Assembly (NCBI RefSeq): GCF_000374345.1 | Contig: NZ_KB893980.1 | Span: 1 to 38,166, forward strand | Source: Heyndrickxia acidiproducens DSM 23148 | Lineage (GTDB): Bacteria > Bacillota > Bacilli > Bacillales > Bacillaceae_C | Length of the DNA stretch: 38,166 nt | Reading direction: 5' to 3' | In this document: positions 15,634-29,367 of the stretch, in pieces | Numbering within the stretch: the stretch's first letter is position 1 | Layout of the letters: each line of letters begins with the position of its first letter | Program-made: the position numbers and the translations under genes | Notes under the pieces: model-generated | The model's database searches: none | Told to the model about the DNA's origin: nothing | The model's input: only the letters and a program-made list of their open reading frames with translations

Positions 15634-15747
15634 ACTACTCGCCCTCCCCAAATTGGATGTGAGGAGTGTGAAATGAGACTCGCTGATCTCAGAATTGTAC
15701 TGTATCCCGCAAGCGCTTCCTGTCACGGTACGGCGTGCGGCAGAAAG

Positions 15748-15807
15748 TTAATCGCTACACTTTCTGGTGCTGCAAGAAATAATCAGGTCAATAACTAAAA
15801 CAATCAC
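15748..15807 (-). CDS. Short upstream ORF in the spoIIID leader (usd-like candidate)
   Basis: GTG start, 19 codons (MIVLVIDLIISCSTRKCSD), TAA stop. A strong GAGGTGAGGAG site lies about 11 bases upstream at 15819-15829. In B. subtilis, translation of spoIIID depends on translation of a small upstream ORF, usd, in the same leader. Position and strong ribosome binding site suggest the same arrangement, but I cannot confirm sequence similarity to Usd. Confidence 0.45.
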   Translation of the reverse strand: MIVLVIDLIISCSTRKCSD

Positions 15808-15861
15808 GAATTTAACGACTCCTCACCTCAAACACTCTCGCTTTTTTGTCAAGTTTGTAAC

Positions 15862-15890
15862 AGTTTATTAGCTTGGGTACCAAATTATGC
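15862..15890 (-). promoter_or_regulatory. Sigma-E-like promoter of spoIIID
   Basis: On the minus strand GCATAAT (15890-15884), 14 bases, AATAAACT (15869-15862), close to the sigma-E pattern with ATA cores at -35 and -10. It lies just upstream of the leader ORF; spoIIID is a sigma-E gene in B. subtilis. Confidence 0.6.
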
Positions 15891-15943
15891 ACAAAAACAT
15901 CAGAAAGAACGGGATGTGCTGCATTTTCAGGAAATTCCCGCCC

Positions 15944-15979
15944 TGTCTGTCAAACGGAAAAAGGACAGACATCTTTTTT
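15944..15979 (+). terminator. Terminator-like hairpin with no upstream plus-strand gene
   Basis: TGTCTGTC, 12-base loop, GACAGACA, then TCTTTTTT. No plus-strand gene precedes it, so it may mark the end of an unseen small RNA, a decayed gene, or the border of the inserted segment. Confidence 0.45.
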
Positions 15980-16122
15980 AAATTGGCTATACTATTAAAA
16001 GGATATGTACATGATGAGTCTGTGGAAAAGCTGCAATTGTATAACCAGTTAAAATTATGGATACTTTAAAGTTGATACAACCAATTGGAAGCAGCCTTTT
16101 TGAAAGGAAGGTATGTTTAACT

Positions 16123-16560
16123 ATGTGGTATGCGTATACAATTATTGTGGTTTTTCTATTGATTCTGTTGTTTATGCCGAAAAAGTTGACTTTAAAAGAG
16201 ATGTATTATAGTGCTGGTGTTCTTGGCTTTGGTGCTTGGCTTGGGGATGCATTGATTGGCGATGTTTTTAAAGGATTTCGAATCGGCCCCTCTCCCGATA
16301 CTTATCTGATTGACTACATTTTTATATCCTTTATCCCTCTAGCACTTGGCTTAATTTATCTAAATTTTTTAACCCAAAATAAGTCAGTGCTATATAAATG
16401 GTTATGGGTAGCCGCTGCTTATCTTCTCGAGTGGGGGACAGTCGTATCTGGATATATGGTAAACAAGGCATGGAAGACGTGGTACTCTATACCTGTATAT
16501 ATTCTTGTATTTGTCGTCCTTTTACCTTGGCATTTAAAGACAATGAGAAATGAACAATAG
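16123..16560 (+). CDS. Multi-pass membrane protein of unknown function
   Basis: A 145-residue, very hydrophobic protein with four likely membrane helices: YAYTIIVVFLLILLFMP near 3-19, AGVLGFGAWLGDALIG near 30-46, YIFISFIPLALGLIYLNFL near 65-83, a further segment near 93-110 and a C-terminal YILVFVVLLPWHL. I do not name a family; it is broadly like small Bacillus membrane proteins of the CBO0543 type. ATG at 16123 follows AAGGAAGG; an upstream in-frame ATG at 16057 lacks a ribosome binding site. It is the only plus-strand gene in a long minus-strand block, its surroundings are more AT-rich, and it separates spoIIQ from spoIIID. Gain by transfer is inference. Confidence 0.65.
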   Translation: MWYAYTIIVVFLLILLFMPKKLTLKEMYYSAGVLGFGAWLGDALIGDVFKGFRIGPSPDTYLIDYIFISFIPLALGLIYLNFLTQNKSVLYKWLWVAAAYLLEWGTVVSGYMVNKAWKTWYSIPVYILVFVVLLPWHLKTMRNEQ

Positions 16561-16671
16561 CTGTATATCATAATTTTGGAAAGGAATTACAAAAACATTA
16601 AGATAGGCAATACTATAATTAAAGCATTGTATATTCAGCAAAAAACTATCGGGTACATTAGGTTGAAGAAG
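16561..16671. other. AT-rich downstream region of the membrane gene
   Basis: No gene supported. A 74-codon plus-strand frame (16576-16800) has no ribosome binding site and runs through the long hairpin and the spoIIQ stop; I regard it as chance. Confidence 0.4.
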
Positions 16672-16715
16672 AAAGGACATAACATATTTTATATGACGAA
16701 TATGTTATGTCCTTT
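16672..16715. repeat. Perfect 17-bp inverted repeat
   Basis: AAAGGACATAACATATT (16672-16688) and its exact complement (16699-16715) flank a 10-base loop. No U-tract follows on either strand, so it is not a classical terminator. It lies between the convergent membrane gene and spoIIQ and may still end transcription, or be a remnant of a mobile element. Confidence 0.8.
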
Positions 16716-16796
16716 AATTTATCTACCCTTTTTCAATTTAGGTCTTGGTAAGTGTTTACCCTTACTTTTTCCGCCCAATCTGCCCGGCATGATTGA

Positions 16797-17594
16797 TTAA
16801 TTCTGATCCTGGCTTGTGCTTGTATCTTTGGTTGTTTGGTCCTTTTTACTTTCTCCGCTGCTTTCGCTGCCAGCAGCATTTTCATCAGAGGATGAAGAAA
16901 TTTCTACATCGCTGACTGATTTATTGAAGTAGGAAACCGGGTTCACTGCCACATCATCTTTACGGATTTCAAAATGAAGATGGGTACCAGCTTGTTGATT
17001 CAGTTCGCTTTTGCCGGCTTTTGCAAGAAATTGCCCTTGCTTCACAACATCGCCTTCTTTGACTGCAATATCTTTTATGGATTGATATTGGGTCACGACA
17101 CCTTTATTGTGTTCAACTTCAATCACATTCCCTAATACAGCATCTTCTTTTACCTGTGTAACAGTTCCGCCCAGTGCTGCAACTACATCGAATGATTTAC
17201 CCTTTTCCATGGTAATGTCAATGCCCTGGTTCGGCTGATAAGTGTTTCCGTATACGACAAGTGCTGCTTCCTGTTCTTTCGTTGATGCATTCGGATCATA
17301 AAACTTTTTCTCAATCTTTGCCATGTCAGGGTTTTTCACCGGCATTTTGAAGTTTTCCACTGCTTTATTGACTTCGATTGCCTGGTTGTCAGCACCCTTT
17401 TGGCTGATCGATGTATTTCCGTTATTTGAGAATTTCTCTTTTGCTGAATTGCTTCCTGCAGCTTGATACCAGTAAATTCCGGAAATCAACAGTGCTGCAC
17501 ATGCCAGGTAGACTGCCGGGTATACCCAACGTTTTTTGAAGAATTTTTTTATGTTCTTTGATTGAGAAGGCCGTTTCTTTTCTTCCTCTCTCAT
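16797..17594 (-). CDS. spoIIQ: Forespore engulfment protein SpoIIQ
   Basis: A 265-residue forespore membrane protein that binds SpoIIIAH across the intermembrane space and supports engulfment and late forespore gene expression. MREEEKKRPSQ is the conserved cytoplasmic start; a transmembrane helix spans about 23-43. An extracytoplasmic LytM/M23-like domain runs about 110-215, with a Ser/Lys/Asp-rich tail. The HLHFEIR motif is present but the first zinc-ligand position reads PNQGID (Asn instead of His), so the domain is probably not an active peptidase, as in B. subtilis. Start at 17594 has GAGGTG six bases upstream; the frame is open ten codons further. No convincing sigma-F promoter was found. 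Confidence 0.93.
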   Translation of the reverse strand: MREEEKKRPSQSKNIKKFFKKRWVYPAVYLACAALLISGIYWYQAAGSNSAKEKFSNNGNTSISQKGADNQAIEVNKAVENFKMPVKNPDMAKIEKKFYDPNASTKEQEAALVVYGNTYQPNQGIDITMEKGKSFDVVAALGGTVTQVKEDAVLGNVIEVEHNKGVVTQYQSIKDIAVKEGDVVKQGQFLAKAGKSELNQQAGTHLHFEIRKDDVAVNPVSYFNKSVSDVEISSSSDENAAGSESSGESKKDQTTKDTSTSQDQN

Positions 17595-17741
17595 TTTCAT
17601 CACCTCAGCAACCATTCTGAACATTTCCTCATTTATTTATACATCGATTTAAAAAATTTTCACTTCTTGATTTTGTTTATTCCATTTAAGAAAACGCGTT
17701 GCATTGGAGCCACTTCAAAAAAGCCGGGCGCATAGCATAAT

Positions 17742-17785
17742 AAAAAGCGGTGAGCGCCTGCCATTGGCAGGGCTCACCGCTTTTT
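17742..17785. terminator. Bidirectional terminator between spoIIQ and spoIID
   Basis: AAAAAGCGGTGAGC (17742-17755) pairs with GCTCACCGCTTTTT (17772-17785); an inner CCTGCC/GGCAGG stem with loop ATT lies between. It ends ten bases from the spoIID stop. Confidence 0.9.
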
Positions 17786-17794
17786 CAAGCAGGG

Positions 17795-18811
17795 TTATTT
17801 TTGTGCGGTTAATTTTGCATTGCCGAACCGGTCTAAAGGAACGACGCTTACGCCTTTATAATAGTATTTGACAATTGCAGCATAATCTTTCCCTTCCTTC
17901 GCCATTCCATTTGCACCATATTGGCTCATCCCTACGCCATGGCCGTACCCTTTTGTTGTAATGACAATATCATTGCCTTTTCTGATCCAGGTAAAGTCGG
18001 CTGACGGAAGGCCCAGCTTATCCCTGATCTCTCTTCCGGTAAATGTTTTGCCTGCTATTTTGATTTTAGCGACTCTGTTCCCCTGCGTTCTTGCAAGGAC
18101 GGTCCCCATGTCATTGGCAGACAGCTGGATCCCGAGCTTATTTTGAAAGCCTGCAGCCGTAATGACCTCTTGCCGCTTATATTTAGGAGAGGCTTTGTCC
18201 CACGGGCTTTTCACACTTTTTAAATATGGGACCGCGTTTGTCCAGTAATCTTCGGCATTTTCCGTGTAGCCGTTGCTGGTGGAGAAAAATGCAGCGTCGA
18301 TCGGTTTATCGCGATAAATAATAATTTTTCCTTTTGTCGCAGCCACAGCCTTTTTGATCTTATTGATTTTTGTTGTATACTGCCGCCCCCATATTTTTTT
18401 CAGTTCGGCATTGCTCAGGTATACCTGGTCGCTTACGGTATCGGTAACATCCGCTCCGGCCGGTAAATCGCTGTTTGCACCATATAACAGCCGGTTGACA
18501 ATAAACGTCCTTGCTGTCAGCGCCTGGGCTTTCAGGGCTTCAATTTCAAAGTCTGCCGGCATTTCGGCTGCGACAACACCTGCAACATAATCTTCCATTG
18601 GCATTTGGTCAATTTCTTTTTCCATACTTCTGTATACCGATACCTGGATGGTATTGTTCTTCTTTTCAGCTTTCACCTGCTTCACCTTTTTATCCTGAAG
18701 TTTTCCGCTGACTTTATCATTCTGGAAGGGGAGTACAAGAAGGGATGGGATAAGAAAAGAAACGGCGAGAACAAGAACGGCGGCAAGGGCAATTGGTTTG
18801 AACGGTTTCAT
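17795..18811 (-). CDS. spoIID: Stage II sporulation protein D, peptidoglycan lytic transglycosylase
   Basis: A 338-residue mother-cell membrane enzyme that cuts glycan strands during engulfment with SpoIIM and SpoIIP. N-terminal membrane anchor about 8-28 (IALAAVLVLAVSFLIPSLLV). The SpoIID domain contains AAEMPADFEIEALKAQALTA, whose first glutamate is the catalytic residue in B. subtilis, and the GYGHGVGMSQYGANGMA motif near 290. Length matches the family. ATG start with GGGAGG upstream. Transcribed alone from a sigma-E-like promoter just upstream of its leader. Confidence 0.95.
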   Translation of the reverse strand: MKPFKPIALAAVLVLAVSFLIPSLLVLPFQNDKVSGKLQDKKVKQVKAEKKNNTIQVSVYRSMEKEIDQMPMEDYVAGVVAAEMPADFEIEALKAQALTARTFIVNRLLYGANSDLPAGADVTDTVSDQVYLSNAELKKIWGRQYTTKINKIKKAVAATKGKIIIYRDKPIDAAFFSTSNGYTENAEDYWTNAVPYLKSVKSPWDKASPKYKRQEVITAAGFQNKLGIQLSANDMGTVLARTQGNRVAKIKIAGKTFTGREIRDKLGLPSADFTWIRKGNDIVITTKGYGHGVGMSQYGANGMAKEGKDYAAIVKYYYKGVSVVPLDRFGNAKLTAQK

Positions 18812-18855
18812 AACATGATGCCTCCCATATGTTAAGTAAAGGAACCTATACTAAA

Positions 18856-18884
18856 AAGTTATGGGACAGGACAAGCATTTATGA
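18856..18884 (-). promoter_or_regulatory. Sigma-E-like promoter of spoIID
   Basis: Minus strand TCATAAA (18884-18878), 14 bases, CATAACTT (18863-18856). Spacing and ATA cores fit sigma-E; spoIID is a well-known sigma-E gene. Confidence 0.65.
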
Positions 18885-18974
18885 TAAAAAATCCGCCGTT
18901 TATTAAACAGCCTCGTTTGAATGTTGTATGAAATGGTTATAATGTTACAGCACGCACAGGGATATTTTTTACAT

Positions 18975-19009
18975 AAAAAAACCCTGCACATGATGAATAT
19001 GTACAGAGA
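18975..19009 (-). terminator. Terminator of murA
   Basis: On the minus strand CTCTGTACA pairs with TGTGCAGGG (two G-U pairs) around a 9-base loop, followed by TTTTTTT. It begins 12 bases past the murA stop. Confidence 0.75.
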
Positions 19010-19020
19010 TTTTTACCAGA

Positions 19021-20334
19021 CTATAGATTGGCGTCTGCTACGGCCTGAATTTGGCTGGGAGATGATATTTCGGTTTCATCGTCCACCCTTTCAATGTCAG
19101 CACCAAGCGCGGCAAGTTTCAGATGGAAGTTTAAATAACCGCGGTCAAGATGCTTTAATTCAGTGACACGGGTTATGCCTTTTGCAACCAAGCCGGCAAT
19201 AATCAACGCGGCTGCAGCACGCAAATCGGTTGCGGCCACTTCTGCCCCCTGGAGATCACAGGGCCCGTTGATGATAACCGAACGGCCTTCTATTTTAGCA
19301 TTGGCATTCATGCGGCGGAATTCCTCAACATGCATGAAGCGGTTTTCAAAAACTGTTTCCGTAATCACGCTGGTTCCTTTTGCACATAGCAATAATGCCA
19401 TAATTTGCGATTGCATGTCAGTCGGAAATCCTGGATGCGGCATGGTTTTGATATCGACTGCTTTCAGCTCTTCAGGCCCGATTACGCGCAGCCCGTCATT
19501 TTCTTCAATAATCGTTACACCCATTTCCTCTAACTTCGCAATAAGGGAAGAGATATGTTCAGGAACTGCACCTTTTACCAGGACATTTCCTTTCGTAATG
19601 GCAGCTGCAATCATAAATGTACCGGCTTCAATCCGGTCAGGTATAATGGTATGATCAGCAGCGTGTAACTTTTCAACACCCTCTATCTTAATCGTGCCTG
19701 TACCGGCGCCTTTTACATTTGCACCCATTTCATTTAAAAAGTTAGCTAAATCTACAATTTCCGGTTCTTTTGCAGCATTCTCAATCACGGTCTGCCCTTC
19801 TGCCAAAGAGGCAGCCATCATGATGTTCTGGGTAGCGCCCACACTTGGAAAGTCCATATAAATTTTAGCGCCCTGCAAGCGCCGCTCTGTTGTGGCTTCA
19901 ATAAAACCGTTTCCAACATTCACTTTTGCACCCATGGCTTCAAAGCCCTTCAAGTGCAGATCAATAGGCCGGGAACCAATGGCACACCCGCCCGGCAATG
20001 CTACTCTTGCCTTTCTTTCTCTTGCCAATAATGGACCAAGCACTAAAAAAGAGGCGCGCATTTTGCGTACATATTCAAACGGTGTTTCAATAGATAACTC
20101 CCTTGACGCATCTACAGTGATTTTATTATCTTGAAACGTTACCCCCGCATTTAAGTGGCGCAATACTTTACTAATTGTAAATACATCGGAGAGTTCGGGT
20201 ACATCCCGTATGATACTTTCTCCTTCACTTGCCAATAACGAAGCAGCGATAACAGGCAGTACAGCATTTTTAGCTCCCTCAACCCGGACTGTGCCCTGGA
20301 GCCTGTTTCCGCCGCGGACGATGATTTTTTCCAA
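19021..20334 (-). CDS. murA: UDP-N-acetylglucosamine 1-carboxyvinyltransferase MurA
   Basis: A 437-residue cytoplasmic enzyme that transfers enolpyruvate from PEP to UDP-GlcNAc, the first committed step of peptidoglycan synthesis and the target of fosfomycin. Lys22-Asn23 in [14 protein letters not shown] and the active-site Cys117 in [11 protein letters not shown] are both present. Length is typical, and position next to ywmB and spoIID identifies the MurAA orthologue. ATG start. Confidence 0.96.
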   Translation of the reverse strand: MEKIIVRGGNRLQGTVRVEGAKNAVLPVIAASLLASEGESIIRDVPELSDVFTISKVLRHLNAGVTFQDNKITVDASRELSIETPFEYVRKMRASFLVLGPLLARERKARVALPGGCAIGSRPIDLHLKGFEAMGAKVNVGNGFIEATTERRLQGAKIYMDFPSVGATQNIMMAASLAEGQTVIENAAKEPEIVDLANFLNEMGANVKGAGTGTIKIEGVEKLHAADHTIIPDRIEAGTFMIAAAITKGNVLVKGAVPEHISSLIAKLEEMGVTIIEENDGLRVIGPEELKAVDIKTMPHPGFPTDMQSQIMALLLCAKGTSVITETVFENRFMHVEEFRRMNANAKIEGRSVIINGPCDLQGAEVAATDLRAAAALIIAGLVAKGITRVTELKHLDRGYLNFHLKLAALGADIERVDDETEISSPSQIQAVADANL

Positions 20335-20366
20335 GAGTATTCCCCTCCGCGTCCATATTCTCTATA

Positions 20367-21107
20367 TTAATATTCAATCGTGATGATGGGTGTGCCAATT
20401 ACGACAGTTGTCTGCGTGCCCAAACCGCTTTTCCTTAATCCGATTTGCACATTCATTTCTCTGTCTTTAACCGGTATCCCTTGTGATAACTTTGGTGAGT
20501 ATCCAGATACTGCATAAAAATTTGTTTCTTCTACAGCTTCTACCTTCTTTGCATCCAGATTTTTCAGCAATTGATTTTTTTCGTGCAACAAAACCTTATC
20601 AATTTTAGCACTGAATCCGCCTTTGATACAAGAGAAAACCATGGGCTTTTTTGTATAAAGCTTACCTGTTCTGTCGGTCACCATTTGATTGATTTCCGGC
20701 ATTTGTGCAGGGTCAAGGCCGTCTCCTGTAATCTCGTATATTAGATACGAAGAGGTATATCCGTTTGTTGGGGTCGACAGTAATTTTATGGTTTCGATAT
20801 AATGGCGTTTTTTTAGCGTCCCCATATATACCTTTGAATGCCCGTCCACTTTCATTTCCCACTGCATATTTGGAAATTGTTTGTGCAATTTTCGGGCTTC
20901 TCTGTTCCAACTTTTGTCAGAAGACTGATCAAGGCTTTCTCTTGTATATAAAGACCATTCCGTTACATCTCCACCCAGCTTTTCAATCGACTGCCGAAAC
21001 AATTGCAAATCACTCGTGTATTTGGCCGCACTCGTTTTATTCCCCATTACAATAAGTATCAAACTGACTAAGACAATTCCCAGCCAAAAAATTCCTGTTT
21101 TTTTCAT
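20367..21107 (-). CDS. ywmB: YwmB-family protein
   Basis: A 246-residue secreted or membrane-anchored protein of the YwmB family (structurally a TATA-binding-protein-like fold); function unknown. The N-terminus MKKTGIFWLGIVLVSLILIV is a signal peptide or anchor. ATG at 21107 is chosen; the GTG two codons upstream is closer to AAGGGGAAG than is usual. It precedes murA by 32 bases and is probably co-transcribed with it, as in B. subtilis. Confidence 0.85.
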   Translation of the reverse strand: MKKTGIFWLGIVLVSLILIVMGNKTSAAKYTSDLQLFRQSIEKLGGDVTEWSLYTRESLDQSSDKSWNREARKLHKQFPNMQWEMKVDGHSKVYMGTLKKRHYIETIKLLSTPTNGYTSSYLIYEITGDGLDPAQMPEINQMVTDRTGKLYTKKPMVFSCIKGGFSAKIDKVLLHEKNQLLKNLDAKKVEAVEETNFYAVSGYSPKLSQGIPVKDREMNVQIGLRKSGLGTQTTVVIGTPIITIEY

Positions 21108-21280
21108 ATTCACTTCCCCTTCCCCTTATTAGGAAGTGTTAACAAGAAAGGGAAAGGACATACTAGGAAAAAGTCGTCAAGATTTGACACTCTACTGCTT
21201 AGTATAATGAATTTTATCGGAAAAAGCATTATTAATTTGCAGACAAAGGATGTTTTTTTAAAAACAGGTATTATGAACCA

Positions 21281-21437
21281 GAAAAGCGGAGGCGACTGTC
21301 CATCGGCGACAGGCAACTGGGCCGGCACCAGTGAAGTCCGCCCTTTGACTTCAATGGTGCCTGAACAGTTGACCCCGAGCCGATAGGAGCCGCAGCTGGA
21401 CAATGAAAAGCGGAGGGCGCTTGATTATCGGCGTACG
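21281..21437. repeat. Dispersed structured repeat, one full and one truncated unit
   Basis: A 124-base unit (21281-21404) runs from GAAAAGCGGAGG to AGCTGGACAAT. It shares ATCGGCGACAGGCAACTG and the GAAGTCCG...GACTTCAATGG arms with the copy at 1-88, and ATCGGC/GCCGAT outer arms with the 151-bp units. A second head starts at 21405 (GAAAAGCGGAGGGCGCTTGA) and continues GGCGTACGGATTTTA, matching the 11471 type, but breaks off at the 3' end of ywzB. Confidence 0.8.
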
Positions 21438-21441
21438 GATT

Positions 21442-21687
21442 TTATCGTATAAGCTGGAACATTAGCGGCAGCCGCTGCGACCATAACAAATAGTCGAGAA
21501 AGAAGTTGCCGACTGTGGAGCCAATTGCAATCGAGAGGAAAATATACAATAGCTTTGCCTGCACAATACGGTTTTTCTTTATGATTTTTTCAATATTGAC
21601 CCCTTGAAGGATCCAAAATGTCATGCCAATAAAAAACAACTGGATGATGATACTGATCAATGCCTGGGTTCCAAAACCTGCCGCCAT
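21442..21687 (-). CDS. ywzB: DUF1146-family membrane protein YwzB
   Basis: An 81-residue membrane protein with two helices (about 9-28 and 45-66) separated by a basic KKNRIVQAKLL segment, typical of the DUF1146 family found just downstream of atpC in Bacilli; function unknown. ATG start with AAAGGA about 12 bases upstream. Its 3' end abuts a truncated repeat unit, so the last residues may differ from orthologues. Confidence 0.85.
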   Translation of the reverse strand: MAAGFGTQALISIIIQLFFIGMTFWILQGVNIEKIIKKNRIVQAKLLYIFLSIAIGSTVGNFFLDYLLWSQRLPLMFQLIR

Positions 21688-21750
21688 TTCATGCTCATTC
21701 CTTTCCAGGTTAGTAAACTGCCATATGAACGCTTATGTATGTATTTAAAT

Positions 21751-21784
21751 AAAAACACCTTCTGCATTTAAAGAAGGTGTTTTT
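21751..21784 (-). terminator. Terminator of the atp operon
   Basis: AAAAACACCTTC and GAAGGTGTTTTT flank a 10-base loop: a perfect 12-bp stem with T-runs on both strands, 65 bases past the atpC stop. Confidence 0.92.
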
Positions 21785-21848
21785 ATTTTTTAGCCAATCT
21801 AAAGTACAGTCCGGACAGCTGCTGAACTGCATATTTCTCCGATTTTCA

Positions 21849-24643
<2,795 letters not shown>

Positions 24644-24699
24644 TCAGGACTTCAATCTCACTGCTATGAAGCCCCCTTAGCAATGTTCGCAGCACGCGA

Positions 24700-26220
<1,521 letters not shown>

Positions 26221-26231
26221 TCATTTCTATC

Positions 26232-26768
26232 TTAACTGATTAATGTTCTTTCGAGACGTTCTAATTTACCGCGCAGGCTGCTGTCAAAGATTGAATTCCC
26301 GATTCTAATCTTTAATCCGCCCAGCAGATCGCTATCTACAATGTTTTCAATATTTAAAGATTGTTTTCCGACTCTCTTCGCAAATACTTTGGAAATCGCT
26401 GCATTTTCTTCAGCTGTCAACGTACGGGCCGAATATACAACGGCATCTGCGACTCCCCGTTCATTGTTGACCAATTCAATAAAAGAGCGGCAAACATTCA
26501 CGATTAAATCACTGCGGTGCCGGTCCAGCAATAGCAGCAGTGTATTCAAAGTATAGTTGGATAAGCCTGAGAAAGTTTCTTTCACCATGTCTCTTTTGGC
26601 TTCCAACTTCATTTTCGGCGATTTAAGCAGTTTTAAAAATTGAATATTGTTTTCCAACACTTGTTTGACAACTTTTATTTCTTTCTCAATGGTTTCAAGT
26701 TGCTGATGTTCTTTTGCCAGTTCAAAAAGCGCCAAAGCGTATCTGTTTTCTACCGCTTCATTACTCAT
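26232..26768 (-). CDS. atpH: ATP synthase F1 delta subunit
   Basis: A 178-residue peripheral stalk subunit joining b to the top of F1. N-terminal helical bundle VENRYALALFELAKEHQQLE and C-terminal DSDLLGGLKIRIGNSIFDSS signature. Its ATG overlaps the end of atpF by four bases, implying translational coupling. Confidence 0.96.
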   Translation of the reverse strand: MSNEAVENRYALALFELAKEHQQLETIEKEIKVVKQVLENNIQFLKLLKSPKMKLEAKRDMVKETFSGLSNYTLNTLLLLLDRHRSDLIVNVCRSFIELVNNERGVADAVVYSARTLTAEENAAISKVFAKRVGKQSLNIENIVDSDLLGGLKIRIGNSIFDSSLRGKLERLERTLIS

Positions 26769-27286
26769 CGCAATTCTCCTGCCTCTTCAATCGCATCCTT
26801 AATGAATTTTTCCTGATCTTTTTCTGAAATTTCTTTTTCAACGACTTTCGATGCGATCAGCACAGATAAAGATGCAACCTGGTCGCGCAAGGCGGATACA
26901 GCTTTCGATTTTTCCTGTTCAATTTCAACTTTGGCTGTTTCTTTCAGCCGTTCAGCTTCTGCGCGGGCTGTCGCAATAATATCTTCCCGTTGCACATCGG
27001 CCTGCTTCTTGGCGTTTTCAATTAAATTCTGGCCTTCTACCCGTGCTTCTTTCAATAAAGTACGTTGTTCTTCCAAAAGCCTGTTTGCTTCCGCACGGTT
27101 TTGTTCCGCTGTTTCAATTTCTTTTGCAATATGGTCCTCCCGTTGTTTCATCATATTAACCAAGGGGCCATAGGCATATTTCTTTAATAACAGAAGCAAC
27201 ACAATAAAGACGATGGCCTGGAATAAAATATCGCCTGTGTTGAGCTTTCCTTCCACAAATCCGAATACTAACTCATTTTGAAGCAC
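26765..27286 (-). CDS. atpF: ATP synthase Fo subunit b
   Basis: A 173-residue peripheral stalk subunit. One N-terminal membrane helix (about 19-35, ILFQAIVFIVLLLLL) followed by a long charged coiled coil. GTG start, eight bases after AAAGGAGTGA. It is separated from atpE by 140 bases with a hairpin. Confidence 0.95.
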   Translation of the reverse strand: MLQNELVFGFVEGKLNTGDILFQAIVFIVLLLLLKKYAYGPLVNMMKQREDHIAKEIETAEQNRAEANRLLEEQRTLLKEARVEGQNLIENAKKQADVQREDIIATARAEAERLKETAKVEIEQEKSKAVSALRDQVASLSVLIASKVVEKEISEKDQEKFIKDAIEEAGELR

Positions 27287-27383
27287 CGAAGTTCACTCCT
27301 TTCCAAGCGTTCACAATTCATTCTTGCAACAATCGATATTCAAAGAAGCAGCTAAAGCTGCCTGCAGATTTCCATAAAGGAAA

Positions 27384-27413
27384 GGCGAAGGTCTTGTTAG
27401 ATTCATCTTCGCC
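27384..27413 (-). promoter_or_regulatory. Hairpin between atpE and atpF
   Basis: GGCGAAG and CTTCGCC flank a 16-base loop, 13 bases past the atpE stop. A further GCAGC-TAAA-GCTGC stem lies near 27348-27361. Intercistronic hairpins around atpE can stabilise or partly end the transcript, adjusting the high c-subunit demand; the role here is inference. Confidence 0.5.
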
Positions 27414-27426
27414 GTTAAAATTCCTC

Positions 27427-27684
<258 letters not shown>

Positions 27685-27699
27685 TTATTATTTAAATGG

Positions 27700-28413
<714 letters not shown>

Positions 28414-28800
28414 TCACCTCACTTTACATTTTCTTTGTTGAAACAACCCTGCAAAAAAATCTATCATAATGACCACATAAGATGTCATTATACCTATAAT
28501 TACACTTAGGACATTCAACCACTCAGTATAGTAATCCGCAAACATTACTGCGAGCACAGCCATTGCTATTCTTGTTCCTGTTCCTAAAGAAAACGATCTT
28601 TTTCCGGTTACAGAAGCGCTCGTTACCGATATTGTTTTTTTGGCCAACAGCCACAGATTAAAAAGGCTTACGGAAGTACCAAGCAATAGACCTAAGGAAA
28701 CCGGTCGGAAAGAGGGATAGAATGAGCCTAATAAATAGAGGAACATGAGAAATAGTAAATATTTACGCTGCCTTTTATAAACTTGAAGAAGCTCCGGCAT
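28414..28800 (-). CDS. atpI: ATP synthase protein I
   Basis: A 128-residue membrane protein with four predicted helices (about 14-30, 33-52, 70-88, 94-115). AtpI helps c-ring assembly in some bacteria and has been linked to magnesium uptake; it is not part of the final complex. First gene of the operon, ATG start. Confidence 0.88.
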   Translation of the reverse strand: MPELLQVYKRQRKYLLFLMFLYLLGSFYPSFRPVSLGLLLGTSVSLFNLWLLAKKTISVTSASVTGKRSFSLGTGTRIAMAVLAVMFADYYTEWLNVLSVIIGIMTSYVVIMIDFFAGLFQQRKCKVR

Positions 28801-29113
28801 CTTCTTTTTACACCCCTGAAAAGAAATGTCAGACTGTTTGCAGCACAGGCAAATGCAGCTTTAAAGCATACTGCAGTTAAACCATAACTGCATATTGGCC
28901 TGCTTTATTTGCTGAAAAAGTGCCCCAATGACCAGCTGACGATTTGCATCAATTTGTGCTTCTCAATCATGGCATGCAGAGAGTGAAATCCAGCCGGGAT
29001 GGAAATCCCCTGAACCGGACACGATTCGTTTTAAAACTATTTTCGGTATGTAAATAGTAAAAAATACTTTCCTGGCTCAATCATGTAAACCTTCTCATTA
29101 CGCACACTTTTTA

Positions 29114-29142
29114 AGTGTACAATAGTGCTATGGCAATGTCAA
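29114..29142 (-). promoter_or_regulatory. Sigma-A promoter candidate of the atp operon
   Basis: Minus strand TTGACA (29142-29137), a 17-base spacer and TACACT (29119-29114). The -35 is perfect. It would give a leader of about 300 bases before atpI. Confidence 0.6.
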
Positions 29143-29338
29143 TGAAGTTTCTGAGAAATCAAAAGCCCGCTGCATCTTCATACTCTATTATTCCACAACA
29201 CTCCCTCTATTCCCTCTTTACGCAGTAGTAAAGTATTAGCAGGGAAACACCTAAAGCTTTTGAAATATGGGAATCTATTTCAGTCACATACTTACAGGTG
29301 TTAAATGACTAGCTATTTACACCGGAAATATAAAGCTT

Positions 29339-29367
29339 ATTATAATCTCTTTTTATTTTTTTGCCAG
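29339..29367 (-). promoter_or_regulatory. Second, upstream promoter candidate of the atp operon
   Basis: Minus strand CTGGCA (29367-29362), a 17-base spacer and a perfect TATAAT (29344-29339). It lies about 540 bases from atpI; either it is a second start or it serves an unseen transcript. Confidence 0.4.

Noticed and set aside
15700..15725. cre-like palindrome around AAGCGCTT in the spoIIID leader
   Set aside because: Only the central palindrome matches; the outer positions of the CcpA consensus do not.
15634..15726. Longer N-terminus for SpoIIID
   Set aside because: GTG 15633 matches the known family start and has the better ribosome binding site.
16576..16800. 74-codon plus-strand frame after the membrane gene
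   Set aside because: No ribosome binding site; spans a long hairpin and the spoIIQ end.
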